A stretch of DNA of 49,598 bases, taken from assembly GCA_019112875.1 (NCBI GenBank), contig DXIO01000098.1:1-49598 (forward strand), given 5' to 3'. This stretch comes from Candidatus Aquabacterium excrementipullorum. GTDB taxonomy: Bacteria > Pseudomonadota > Gammaproteobacteria > Burkholderiales > Burkholderiaceae_C. Of the stretch, positions 24,605-33,448 are shown one piece after another. Below the pieces are notes generated by a model. That model was not told where the DNA came from. It searched no databases and saw only the letters and a list, made by a program, of their open reading frames with translations. The position numbers and the translations under genes were made by a program. The stretch's first letter is position 1. Each line of letters opens with the position of its first letter.

Positions 24605-24845
24605 AGTCGATGGTCGATGTGAACAAGGAGGACATATGAGGGATCTCCATCATGTGAGGAGTTTGGAGGGCGCTGTCGTGGGCGCCTTCTGCCGTTGGGG
24701 GCGGATGATACAGACAACGATACACGTGCGCAAGCGGGCGCGCGGACAGGAATAATGCACCGTTGTCGAAACCACCCCAACCTGTTCGTCGTTGGGTTGG
24801 CACTCTTGCCAAGCCTCGCATGAAGTTCGCACAAAGGAACGAAAA

Positions 24846-25412
24846 ATGAAATCGCCGCTGCTCGCTTGCGCCCTGCTCGCTGCCGCTGTCCAGGCCGCAC
24901 CCGTGACCTACGACATCGACCCGACGCACACTTACCCCAGCTTCGAGGCCGACCACATGGGCATGTCCTACTGGCGCGGCAAACTGAACCAGAACGCCGG
25001 CACCATCGTCTACGACAAGGTCACGGGCGCAGGCAGCGTCGATGTGACGATGGACCTGGCCAGCATCGACTTCGGCCTGGAGGCGATGAACGCCTGGGCC
25101 AAGGGCAAGGACTTCTTCAACATCGAGAAGTACCCAAGCGCGACGTTCAAGGGCCGCTTCGACGGCGCCACGGCCGGTGTGCCGACCCAGGTGGTGGGCG
25201 TGCTGACGCTGAATGGCAAGACCCGACCGATGACGCTGACCATCCACCAACTCAAATGCATGCCGCACCCGATGTTCAAGCGCGACTTCTGTGGTGCTGA
25301 TGCTTCAGGCAGCTTCAACCGCGAAGCGTTCGGCCTGGGCGCCGGCAAGGACTGGGGCTTCAAGATGGATGTGAACCTGCGCATCCAGGTAGAAGCCGTC
25401 GCCAAGGAGTGA
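24846..25412 (+). CDS. YceI-family periplasmic protein
   Basis: A 188-residue secreted protein. The signal peptide MKSPLLACALLAAAVQA is cleaved near QAA-P, then comes the YceI lipocalin-like barrel: VTYDIDPTHTYPSFEADHMG, SASFKG-type ATFKGRF, then GVLTLNGKTRPMTL and FNREAFGLGAGKDWGFKMDV. Family members bind isoprenoid quinone-like lipids in the periplasm; the exact role is unsettled. AAAGGAACG precedes the ATG. It is divergent from the protease operon, with 356 bp between the two starts. Confidence 0.92.
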   Translation: MKSPLLACALLAAAVQAAPVTYDIDPTHTYPSFEADHMGMSYWRGKLNQNAGTIVYDKVTGAGSVDVTMDLASIDFGLEAMNAWAKGKDFFNIEKYPSATFKGRFDGATAGVPTQVVGVLTLNGKTRPMTLTIHQLKCMPHPMFKRDFCGADASGSFNREAFGLGAGKDWGFKMDVNLRIQVEAVAKE

Positions 25413-25880
25413 TGCGCGCGGCGAGCCGCTGGCGGCTGCCCATCAGACTTCAGCGTTGCGGCCCCCAGCGCGCTCGCGGCTTTCCGGGTAGAGGGGCACT
25501 GTAGCCAGTGGCCAGAGCGGTTTCCGTCGCCCTCTCTGCGCTGACACCGTGGGTCGCGGTCACGGCGGTCACTGTTGCACGAGGGGCCTCCAACTGGCGT
25601 GTGGCTGCAATACCCAGCGCGAAGTGTTTGCAAGCGGTCCAGCGCATGCCGATGGCCATGGAGGGCTGATCGGTCTCGATGCCAAATGTCTCGGCCGTCA
25701 AATCGACCTTGTCACTCACAGCTTTATCAAGGGCCAGGGCCCACGAGAGGCGCGTACTGTGTGACGGTCGGTCATGGTTGATCCAGCGACTTCGAGAGGA
25801 CCATGGCGGCCATTCATGCCGAATGGCCGCCTGCGAATGCGCCTGATGGCCGGGCGGCTTTCAAGTGAGTCGAAAGGGTT
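25413..25880. other. Gene-free stretch with a possible beta-barrel remnant and a hairpin
   Basis: No intact gene is clear in 468 bp. On the minus strand about 25600-25760 reads SWALALDKAVSDKVDLTAET then FGIETDQPSMAIGMRWTACK and HFALGIAA, which has the alternating pattern of an outer-membrane barrel C-terminus. It then continues into non-barrel sequence to a stop at 25450, so it looks like gene debris. At 25805-25831 there is a perfect 10-bp hairpin (GGCGGCCATT / AATGGCCGCC, 7-base loop) 50 bp beyond the histidine kinase stop. Confidence 0.4.
25805..25831. other. 10-bp stem hairpin downstream of hybrid kinase
   Basis: GGCGGCCATT-CATGCCG-AATGGCCGCC, perfect pairing. There is no U-tract on the minus strand, so it may stabilise the 3' end of the kinase mRNA or be a Rho-dependent terminator feature. 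Confidence 0.45.
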
Positions 25881-28082
25881 TCAAGTGCTCATGTTCACAG
25901 CACCGTTTGAGGCCTCCTGAAGCGCCCGCATGAGTTCTTTCAAGTCGTAGGGTTTTCTCAGCACCAACACATCTGGATCCGGCGCCTGCGCGCTGTAGCC
26001 AGTGGCGAGCACGACAGGGATGGGCGTCACCTGCTCCGAACACCACTTGGCAAGGTCATACCCCGTTGTCGAACCGGGCATGACGATGTCACTGAACACG
26101 ACATCGAACCTGTTTCCGTCCTGCATGCGTTGCTTCGCCTCATCGGCACTCGCGCAGTGAGTCACGTCGTGGCCCTCGGCTTCGATGGCGGGAAGCACAA
26201 CGGATGCCACCAGCGGGTCATCCTCGACCATGAGCACTCGAAGCGCTCTGGCCGGCGCCACGGCCCCTGCCGCCTGAGCGGCCTTGCTGGCCGCACCCGC
26301 CTGCGTAGAGGGCAAGAACATCTGCACCGTGGTGCCGTGTCCCGGCGCACTTTGGATGTGCGCGCTCCCGCCGGACTGCCGTGCGAAAGAATGCACCTGG
26401 GCGAGGCCCAAACCCGTGCCAGAGCCGATGGGCTTGGTGGTGAAGTAGGGGTCAAACGCCTTCTGTTGGGTCGCAGCGTCCATCCCCGGGCCGTCGTCCT
26501 GCACCTCCAGCTGGATGAACCTCGTCTGTGCCGGGGTGGACACCCCGTAAGCCTCGCCACCTGCAATGGCGGCACGAATGTCGATGTTCCCCCTGCCTTG
26601 CATGGCATCTCGCGCATTGAAGATGAGATTCAGCAGCGCGAGTTCAAGCTGAGTCGAATCCACGAAAGCCGCGGGCAGCCTGGGCTCGACATGAGCGCGA
26701 ATGGCGACGTTGGGGCCGGCGGCCTTGCAGGCCAGTTCACAGATGCGAAGCAGGAAATCATTGATGTCGACGGGTGCGGGCTCGAGCTTTTGTGCACGCC
26801 CGAACGCCAGCATTTGCTTCACCAATCCGGCCGCCTTGCCCGTCGCCCGCGACGCCGAATCGAGCATCCTGCGCGGCGGACCGTCGGGCACATTGGGCGT
26901 AAGCAGATGGAGCGCGGCACTGATGGTCTGCAGAAGGTTGTTGAAGTCGTGCGCCACCCCGCCTGCCAGGCGCCCCAAAGCCTCACGCTTTTGAGCTTCC
27001 GCCAGCTTCTGCTGGACATCGGCGGTTCGTTCGACAGCCTCGTTGACACGAGCTTCCAGCAACTCAGCCGACTCTTTGGTCCGCAGGCCAGCTTCTCTGA
27101 GCGCCTTCGCGACGAGGTCGGTCTCCAAAATCCCCGTCTTCGACGGCGCAGGAACCCGCTCCTCTCCCAACGCCTCCGCCGCGTCCTTGAGCTTCATGAT
27201 CGGCTCGCTGATGCTGTGCGCGACAAACAGCGCAAACAGCAGGCTCACGCCAAGCAACGCTATCGCCATGCCCACGGCATTGGCAGCGGCCCTGCCTGCT
27301 TCCTTGTTGAGCGAGGCTTCCGGAAGCGCGATGATGGTTCGCCAGCCATAGCGATTCGGCTGACTGAGGTATGTCAGGGCGGGTACGCCGTCGAGCGTGA
27401 CGCTGGGCTGGTAGCCGAGCTTTCCCGTGCGGGCCCTCTCCTTCATGTCCCAGGTGGCCTCCGTTCCTCGCCATTTGCTCGGGTCCTTGCTGCGCGACAT
27501 CACCCGCATGTCGCTGTCGACAACCGCGACGATGGCGTGATGAGGCGGGGCTTGTTTCGCGACGGCCTTATCCAGGACCGAAGGGCTGAACGCCACGACC
27601 ACGTTGTAGTCGACAGGCGATGCCAGTTGGGCCGCCATCACGCCGATGAACGGCTGCTTCACCACGGCGCCAGAGGTGCTGAAGTAAATGCTCTCACCCT
27701 GGTTGAGCCATCCGCCTGCGGGCAGCCGAGGAACCGAAAAGCCAGCCTGGTAGGCAATCGTGGTGTTCAGCACTTGAGCATCGGGCCTGAGGGCTGCCAC
27801 CCAGCTGTCTGCCCCGCGTGTGGCCCGTCTGGCTTCCGTGTAGAAGCGTTCCAAATCGTTGAGCTGCAAGGCCGTGGACGAACTCAGCGTCCTGGCCATG
27901 ACCATGCGCTTGTCAAGCTCACGTTCGACGGTGCCGGTGAGCCCGTCGGCCAGCCGCTGGACTTCATCAAGCGCTGTGGTCCGCAAGTCGATGTACGCCG
28001 AGCGCGCGACGACGCCAATCGCCAATGCTGAGGGGAGCCAGGCGATAAAAACTAGCCAGAGCAGGCGACTTCGGATTCTCAC
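25881..28082 (-). CDS. Membrane hybrid sensor histidine kinase (Cache-like sensor, HisKA, HATPase, receiver)
   Basis: A 733-residue hybrid kinase. Transmembrane segments at about 7-27 and 267-289 enclose a periplasmic Cache-like sensor of some 240 residues. A HAMP-like linker (290-340) and a coiled coil follow. The phosphorylated His is His378 in GGVAHDFNNLLQ; the ATP-binding domain has NLIFNARDAM, DDGPGMD and GTGLGLAQV. The C-terminal receiver has acidic pocket VEDDP and phospho-acceptor Asp665 (FSDIVMPG), and Lys in LRKPYD. No DNA-binding output is present. It is divergent from a second hybrid kinase 240 bp away, so the pair may share signalling targets. Confidence 0.93.
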   Translation of the reverse strand: MRIRSRLLWLVFIAWLPSALAIGVVARSAYIDLRTTALDEVQRLADGLTGTVERELDKRMVMARTLSSSTALQLNDLERFYTEARRATRGADSWVAALRPDAQVLNTTIAYQAGFSVPRLPAGGWLNQGESIYFSTSGAVVKQPFIGVMAAQLASPVDYNVVVAFSPSVLDKAVAKQAPPHHAIVAVVDSDMRVMSRSKDPSKWRGTEATWDMKERARTGKLGYQPSVTLDGVPALTYLSQPNRYGWRTIIALPEASLNKEAGRAAANAVGMAIALLGVSLLFALFVAHSISEPIMKLKDAAEALGEERVPAPSKTGILETDLVAKALREAGLRTKESAELLEARVNEAVERTADVQQKLAEAQKREALGRLAGGVAHDFNNLLQTISAALHLLTPNVPDGPPRRMLDSASRATGKAAGLVKQMLAFGRAQKLEPAPVDINDFLLRICELACKAAGPNVAIRAHVEPRLPAAFVDSTQLELALLNLIFNARDAMQGRGNIDIRAAIAGGEAYGVSTPAQTRFIQLEVQDDGPGMDAATQQKAFDPYFTTKPIGSGTGLGLAQVHSFARQSGGSAHIQSAPGHGTTVQMFLPSTQAGAASKAAQAAGAVAPARALRVLMVEDDPLVASVVLPAIEAEGHDVTHCASADEAKQRMQDGNRFDVVFSDIVMPGSTTGYDLAKWCSEQVTPIPVVLATGYSAQAPDPDVLVLRKPYDLKELMRALQEASNGAVNMST

Positions 28083-28322
28083 GGTCCGTGGCAGTCAGAC
28101 AGGGGGTGGGCAAGGGTAACACTCCACAGCCGCGACCCGAGGCACAACCTGCTTCACTCGGGCGCTTCTTTTTGTAGGAGGTGCCTGACAGGAGGTTTCG
28201 GATCAACCGATTGCCTAAGCCCCCCTGCCTCCTGAACAATCCGGTGTGGCGCCCACCCGTTCCCACGGTGCCAGACAACTGCGTTCGCCAGCTCAGGCGA
28301 CCGTAACCCGAGATATACGACC
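28083..28322. promoter_or_regulatory. Divergent promoter region between two hybrid histidine kinases
   Basis: 240 bp. It holds repeated AGGAGGT words at about 28177-28196 and their complement CCTCCTG near 28227-28233, giving a possible hairpin. There is no clear promoter pair and no gene. Confidence 0.4.
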
Positions 28323-30233
28323 TTGACCGCCGAGACCCTCAAACTGGCCAGTCAGGAGCCGAACCGCCTGGCTCTTTTCATTTCATCGGTGACCGATTAC
28401 GCCATCTACATGTTGTCCGTGGATGGCAACATCGTCAGCTGGAACGCCGGTGCTCAGCGGTTCAAAGGCTATGCCGCCGAGGAGATCGTCGGCCAGCACT
28501 TCTCGCGCTTCTACACTGAAGAGGACAAAGCTTCCGGCATACCCGAGCGCGCCCTTCTTCAAGCGGCACGTGATGGCAAGTTCGAGGCAGAGGGATGGCG
28601 TGTCCGCAAGGATGGCACGCGGTTCTGGGCCAGTGTCGTCATCGACGCAGTGAGAAATGAGCGCAGCGAACTGATCGGCTTCGCGAAAATCACCCGCGAC
28701 ATCACCGACAAGAAACAGGCGGAACTCGCACTGCATGAGAGCGAGCAGAGGTTTCGGCTACTCGTTGAAGGCGTGACGGACTACGCCATCTACATGTTGT
28801 CTCCAGAAGGTCTCATCACCAACTGGAACGCGGGCGCGAAGAACATCAAGGGGTACGAAGCCCACGAGGTGATCGGCACGAGCTTCTCGCGCTTTTATTC
28901 CGCAGAGGATCAGCAAGAGGGCAAGCCTCAGGCGGCCCTGCAGGCCGCGAAGGCGCATGGCCGGTTCGAATCCGAAGGATGGAGGTTTCGCAAGGATGGC
29001 AGCCGCTTCTTCGCTCACGTTGTCATTGACGCCATCAAGAATGACATGGGCGAGCTGGTCGGGTTCGCCAAGATCACCCGTGACATCACGGAACGCAAGG
29101 CAGCACAAGCGGAACTGGAGAAGGCGCGCGAGGCGCTCTACCAGGCTCAGAAGATGGAGGCCATGGGGAAGGTCACCGGCGGCATCGCGCACGACTTCAA
29201 CAACTTGCTCAGCGTGGTCACCAACGGGCTGGTCCTGCTTCGGCGAAACGCGTCTCGGGACACGGACATTCGCTTGATCGACACGATGGAGCGCGCAGCT
29301 CAGCGCGGTGGGACGCTGATTCAACAGTTGCTGGCCTTCGCTCGGCAACAGCCGCTTCAGAAGGAACACCAGAACCTGACGAGGCTGATCGACTCCTTCG
29401 AAGCCGTCCTGCGGCGAGCGGGACGCTCCACGACGAAGCTGGACTTCGAGCTCGCACCGGACCTTCCGAGCGTGCTCATCGATGTGGCTCAGGTGGAAAC
29501 CGGATTGCTCAACCTGGTCGTCAATGCTTATGACGCGACCCCTCCCCATGGACGCATCGTCGTGACCACCAAGCTGGTGGAGTTGCGCGACAAGCAGGTA
29601 CAGAAGCTTCCTGCGGGCCGTTACGTGACCCTGTCCGTCCGTGACGATGGCCATGGAATGCCTGCCGATGTCGCGACAAAAGCCATCGAGCCCTTCTTCA
29701 CGACGAAGGAGGTTGGCAAAGGCACCGGCCTCGGCTTGAGCCAGGTATATGGCATAGCGCAGCAATCGGGCGGCGACCTTGTGATTCAGTCTAAGGAGGG
29801 AGAAGGCACCACGATCACCTTGTACTTCCCTGCCTCGGAACTGGACAGTGCGAGCGATACCGAGCAAGCGGACATCGAAACAGTTCTGATCGTGGACGAC
29901 CAAGTGGAGGTGCTCGAGATGACCGCCGAACTCTTCCGCTCACTCGGGTTTGACGTGCTGTCCGCCACGTCCGGACAGCATGCGCTCAACATACTGCAGC
30001 GCAGTCCCCATGTCAGTCTGCTGTTCAGCGACGTCGTGATGAACGACATGAACGGTATAGAACTGGCCAAACGGGCGTCGGCTGCTTATCCGGCGTTGAG
30101 GGTCATCCTCTCTTCAGGTTACGCTGGCCACGGGACGGCTGTGCCGACACATGGGAAGCTGGAAGGCTTCCATTTTCTTGCGAAGCCCTATCGCGTGAAC
30201 GAGGTGGTGAGGAAGCTTCGCGCCATTGGCTAG
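28323..30233 (+). CDS. Soluble hybrid histidine kinase with tandem PAS domains and receiver
   Basis: A 636-residue hybrid kinase with no membrane segment. Two PAS domains (about 15-128 and 142-256) are close duplicates: each has TDYAIYMLS, NAGA, KGY and FSRFY, with a PAC end GFAKITRDIT. His290 (GGIAHDFNNLL) is the phospho-site; the catalytic domain has NLVVNAYDAT and GTGLGLSQV. The receiver phospho-acceptor is Asp570 (LLFSDVVMN). The start is TTG at 28323, chosen because no ATG precedes the first PAS core; support is weak. The PAS domains lack a clear Cys or His cofactor ligand, so the signal is unknown. Confidence 0.92.
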   Translation: MTAETLKLASQEPNRLALFISSVTDYAIYMLSVDGNIVSWNAGAQRFKGYAAEEIVGQHFSRFYTEEDKASGIPERALLQAARDGKFEAEGWRVRKDGTRFWASVVIDAVRNERSELIGFAKITRDITDKKQAELALHESEQRFRLLVEGVTDYAIYMLSPEGLITNWNAGAKNIKGYEAHEVIGTSFSRFYSAEDQQEGKPQAALQAAKAHGRFESEGWRFRKDGSRFFAHVVIDAIKNDMGELVGFAKITRDITERKAAQAELEKAREALYQAQKMEAMGKVTGGIAHDFNNLLSVVTNGLVLLRRNASRDTDIRLIDTMERAAQRGGTLIQQLLAFARQQPLQKEHQNLTRLIDSFEAVLRRAGRSTTKLDFELAPDLPSVLIDVAQVETGLLNLVVNAYDATPPHGRIVVTTKLVELRDKQVQKLPAGRYVTLSVRDDGHGMPADVATKAIEPFFTTKEVGKGTGLGLSQVYGIAQQSGGDLVIQSKEGEGTTITLYFPASELDSASDTEQADIETVLIVDDQVEVLEMTAELFRSLGFDVLSATSGQHALNILQRSPHVSLLFSDVVMNDMNGIELAKRASAAYPALRVILSSGYAGHGTAVPTHGKLEGFHFLAKPYRVNEVVRKLRAIG

Positions 30234-30595
30234 ATGGCCTACACCATGCGTCGAACGGTGGCAACAACCTGCAAACCGCAGGGGCAAGCTTCCGCGAAAC
30301 CGGGAATTTCGTTATTCTCGCGCCCTATTTTCAGGGTTCGGGTTAACCCGTGGTGCGGACAATGCTGGGAAAGCGGACTGTCCACCCCCACGTGCCGGAC
30401 CACTTGAGGTGCTCCATCTGGTCCCCGGTGGACCGGGAGCCCGATCGCCGCCCCAGCAGTTCAGTGCGGCCCATGACCAGCGCGGCAGTTCGGCCCGCTT
30501 GCAATGGCGGAGGCGTGCGCGCAGCCTTGCCATGAACGTCGGTGGCGCGCTTGCTGGACAGCGTCGGTGCTGTCCGTTGGTGTACCGCTGAAGCC
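30234..30595. other. Gene-free stretch before the GGDEF-EAL gene
   Basis: 362 bp without a convincing gene. It contains a short palindrome GGGTTAACCC at 30338-30347 and GGTCC/GGACC arms near 30420-30434. Open frames on both strands are Arg/Pro-rich translations typical of non-coding high-GC DNA. A promoter for the GGDEF-EAL gene is presumably here. Confidence 0.4.
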
Positions 30596-32413
30596 ATGTC
30601 ATTTCCGCTTGCTGACGACAGAGCCATGGGCAAGGCGCATGGCCTGCCTTTCGTGTTCACCGCCATCATCACCTCGCTGGTGCTGTCCCTGTCCAGCCTG
30701 CACTATGGGTTCGCGCGCAACGGGGCCCAGGCCAGGTCGGTGGCCACCACGCTGGTGGAGTCCATCGGCGCGAAGGGGCAAGGCATGCCGGCCGAGAACC
30801 TGCGGGCCATGCAGCGCAACTTCGACGACCTGCTGTCGCTCAAGGCCTGCTACGAAGGCCGGTGTCAGCAGCTGTCACGCGCACCGCGCGTCACCCCGGC
30901 GCTCCAATGGCTGGGTGACTCGGCGAGCTGCGCGTCCGCGTCCTCCGACAGCGGGCCGGCGCGGACCGCCAGCGTGTGCCTCTCGGCGGCGGAGGTCTAC
31001 GAGGATCTGGCGCGAGACCTGTCCATCCTGCTGCTGGCGCAGTTGGTGTGCTTCATGCTGTGGGAAGCCTCGACCCGCGGGCACCGCCAAAAGGCCATGC
31101 GGTGGCGCGAAGAGGTCACGCGTGCCGCGACGACCGACCCTCTGACCGGGCTGTTCAACCGAAGTGCCTTCATGTCCGCGCTGCAGCTGGCCTGCGTGCG
31201 CACGGACGCCTGCGGATGGTTGCTGTTCCTCGACCTGAACGGCTTCAAGCAGATCAACGACCAGTACGGCCATGCCGCGGGCGACCAGGTCATCGAGACC
31301 GTGGGCCATCGCCTGGCCGCCAGTTTCCGGGGCTTCGCCAGCGTGGCCCGGTTGGGCGGCGACGAGTTCAGCATCCTCGTGACCTGCCGCCAGAGCACGA
31401 GGACGGTCGGCGACCTCTTCGCCCTGGTCGGCGAGGCCTTCGCCAGGCCCGTGCTGTACGACGGCATGGCTTTCGACATCTCCGCCAGTGTCGGCGCCGC
31501 GCCCATCGACAGCGCCGTCACGGCGACCGAGATCCAGCGGCGTGCCGACGTGGCGATGTACGCCGCCAAGCGGCAGGGCGGCACGGCCTGCGCCGTGTTC
31601 GACAAGTCGCATGACGACGCCGTGCGGGCCGAGTACGAGCTGCGCAAGGACCTGCTCAGGGCCATCGAGCGCAAGGAAATCGACGTCGTCTACCAGCCCT
31701 GCTTCGACAGCAATGGCGAGCCCGTGGCCGCGGAGGCCCTGGCCCGCTGGCGTCATCCCCGGCTCGGCGCGATCAGCCCCGAAGTGTTCATCCGGCTGGC
31801 CGAAGAGGCGCGCGTCATCCGCCGGCTGGGCCAGCAGGTGCTGGAGAAGGCTTGCACCGACCTCGTCAGGCTTCGCCGCCATGGCCTGATGCTGCGCTAC
31901 ATCGCGGTCAACGTGTCACCGCAGGAACTCGAAGAACCGGACCTGGTCGAGGGCATCAAGCGTGTGATCGAGGCCAAGGGGCTCGAGCCCCACGACCTCG
32001 AGCTCGAGGTGACCGAGTCCAGTGTGATGTCGAGCCGCGACAAGCGCAGTGAAGAGCAGCTGCGGACCTTGGCCGACGCGGGTTTCTCCATCGCGATCGA
32101 CGACTTCGGCACGGGCTACTCCTCATTGGCGCGGCTGCAGACCCTGCCAGCGACCAAGCTGAAGCTGGACCGGTCCTTCATCAGTTCGCTGGACACCGCC
32201 AACGGGCAGATGCTGGTCGAAACGATGATCGGCCTGGGCAACCGGCTGGGCATGGTGTGCGTGGCCGAGGGCGTGGAAAACCGTGAGCAGCTCGACTGGC
32301 TGCTGGCCCGTGGCTGCGAACTGCTCCAGGGCTTTCTGCTCGGCAAGCCGATGGCCTTCGATGCCCTGGTGGCGCTGCCGCTGCGCACGATCGAAAACGA
32401 GCCAGCCCTTTGA
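30596..32413 (+). CDS. Membrane diguanylate cyclase/phosphodiesterase (GGDEF-EAL)
   Basis: A 605-residue cyclic-di-GMP enzyme from ATG 30596; a GTG 54 bases earlier is in frame. Two membrane segments (about 17-37 and 142-158) bracket a periplasmic domain of about 105 residues with four Cys (KACYEGRC, SASCAS, SVCLS). GGDEF is intact at 254-258, but the upstream inhibitory RxxD site reads RGFA, so product inhibition is probably absent. The EAL domain has EAL at 380-382 (AEALARWRHP), the LELEVTES Glu motif, DDFGTGYSS and the VAEGVE Glu, so phosphodiesterase activity is plausible. The periplasmic Cys suggest a redox or disulfide-controlled sensor (inference). Confidence 0.92.
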   Translation: MSFPLADDRAMGKAHGLPFVFTAIITSLVLSLSSLHYGFARNGAQARSVATTLVESIGAKGQGMPAENLRAMQRNFDDLLSLKACYEGRCQQLSRAPRVTPALQWLGDSASCASASSDSGPARTASVCLSAAEVYEDLARDLSILLLAQLVCFMLWEASTRGHRQKAMRWREEVTRAATTDPLTGLFNRSAFMSALQLACVRTDACGWLLFLDLNGFKQINDQYGHAAGDQVIETVGHRLAASFRGFASVARLGGDEFSILVTCRQSTRTVGDLFALVGEAFARPVLYDGMAFDISASVGAAPIDSAVTATEIQRRADVAMYAAKRQGGTACAVFDKSHDDAVRAEYELRKDLLRAIERKEIDVVYQPCFDSNGEPVAAEALARWRHPRLGAISPEVFIRLAEEARVIRRLGQQVLEKACTDLVRLRRHGLMLRYIAVNVSPQELEEPDLVEGIKRVIEAKGLEPHDLELEVTESSVMSSRDKRSEEQLRTLADAGFSIAIDDFGTGYSSLARLQTLPATKLKLDRSFISSLDTANGQMLVETMIGLGNRLGMVCVAEGVENREQLDWLLARGCELLQGFLLGKPMAFDALVALPLRTIENEPAL

Positions 32414-32429
32414 TGGCGTCAACCGCCTG

Positions 32430-33254
32430 TCAGTCCACCGCGCGCGCGTCGGACCGCTTCAGCGTGTAGATCAATCCGACCCCCACGCTGACGCCGTTCG
32501 TGCGTCGCACCAGGGGGCTGTCGCGGTTCGCCGCACCCGCCACGTTCTCGAGTCGCGCGAAGCCGAACACGCGCATGTCTGGGGTCAACTGGCGTGAGAG
32601 CGATGTTTTCAGCCGCCAGGCGATCAGCCCGCCGCTGGCCTCGTAGGCAGGACGGTCCGCCAGGGCCTCATCGGGCTTCACTTCGTAGTAGGTCTCGCCA
32701 AGCCGCCTGTCCCCCAAAAGCGCGCTGACGCCCAAGCCGTAGCTCCAGCCCGAGCGGTCGAGGTGGCGCAGGCTGATCTCCGGTTCGAGGCTCATGCCCC
32801 GATGGCGGCCAAAGTCGCGCACCTCGAACACGCCGCGCACAGGCAGATCGACGGTGACGCGGTGCGATGCCTCGCGGCCGTTGAGATACCACCGTGCCAC
32901 GGGGCCGAACTCCACCAGGGTCGGCAGGCGGTCCATGCCTTCGCGGGCCTTCAGCGATTTGCTGCCCGAACTCAGCGAGCCTGAGAGCGACAAGTCCAGC
33001 TCGAAGTCGTCTGTGCGGATGGCGCGCAGCCCGGCGCCGTCGGCATCTGATCGCAGGCGCTTTCCGCGGTAGACCACATAGGGCAGTGCCACGGCCCTGC
33101 TCACCTGTTCGTCCGCCCCTGGATAGGCCAGCTGCGAAATGCCCCCCGCCCCGACGCCGAGTTCCCACAGTGGCAGCTCGGACGGCTTGACCGATTCTTC
33201 AGCGCGGGCCCCCGTGCAAAGGAGGGCCAAACTGGCCAGTAGAAGGTGTTTCAT
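32430..33254 (-). CDS. MipA/OmpV-family outer-membrane protein
   Basis: A 274-residue protein: signal peptide MKHLLLASLALLCTGARA-EE, then the MipA/OmpV barrel with LWELGVGAGGISQLAYPGAD, LPYVVYRGKRLRSDADG and DLSLSGSLSSGS near the start. It ends SVGVGLIYTLKRSDARAVD, with a few residues beyond the last strand. MipA links lytic transglycosylase and penicillin-binding protein in E. coli; other members are simple outer-membrane proteins. It faces the GGDEF-EAL gene tail to tail. Confidence 0.88.
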   Translation of the reverse strand: MKHLLLASLALLCTGARAEESVKPSELPLWELGVGAGGISQLAYPGADEQVSRAVALPYVVYRGKRLRSDADGAGLRAIRTDDFELDLSLSGSLSSGSKSLKAREGMDRLPTLVEFGPVARWYLNGREASHRVTVDLPVRGVFEVRDFGRHRGMSLEPEISLRHLDRSGWSYGLGVSALLGDRRLGETYYEVKPDEALADRPAYEASGGLIAWRLKTSLSRQLTPDMRVFGFARLENVAGAANRDSPLVRRTNGVSVGVGLIYTLKRSDARAVD

Positions 33255-33448
33255 GGGCTGCTAGATGTGCGTCGATTCAGCTGAAATGTAGTCGGTCACC
33301 GTTGCATTTCTGTCGATAAGGCCGCCCGGTGGCCCCATGACGCGCAATCTGCCCTCCTGTCGCCCAGGGTGCCTCGCAGGCACACGGCGTGCTCCTAAGA
33401 TTGACACAAATCAATTTTGGCGCCTGAGAAGCCAATGAGGAGACAGAC
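33255..33448. promoter_or_regulatory. Divergent promoter region, MipA and PF10118 genes
   Basis: 194 bp between divergent starts. The rightward gene has a strong ribosome binding site (GAGGAGACAGAC-ATG, 33437-33451). An AT-richer word TTGACACAAATCAATTTTGG lies at 33400-33419 and could include a -35 element (TTGACA). Confidence 0.45.

Noticed and set aside
30312-30602. Minus-strand ORFs between the soluble kinase and GGDEF-EAL genes
   Set aside because: Arg/Pro/Gly-rich, no start signal and no family; typical non-coding high-GC frames.
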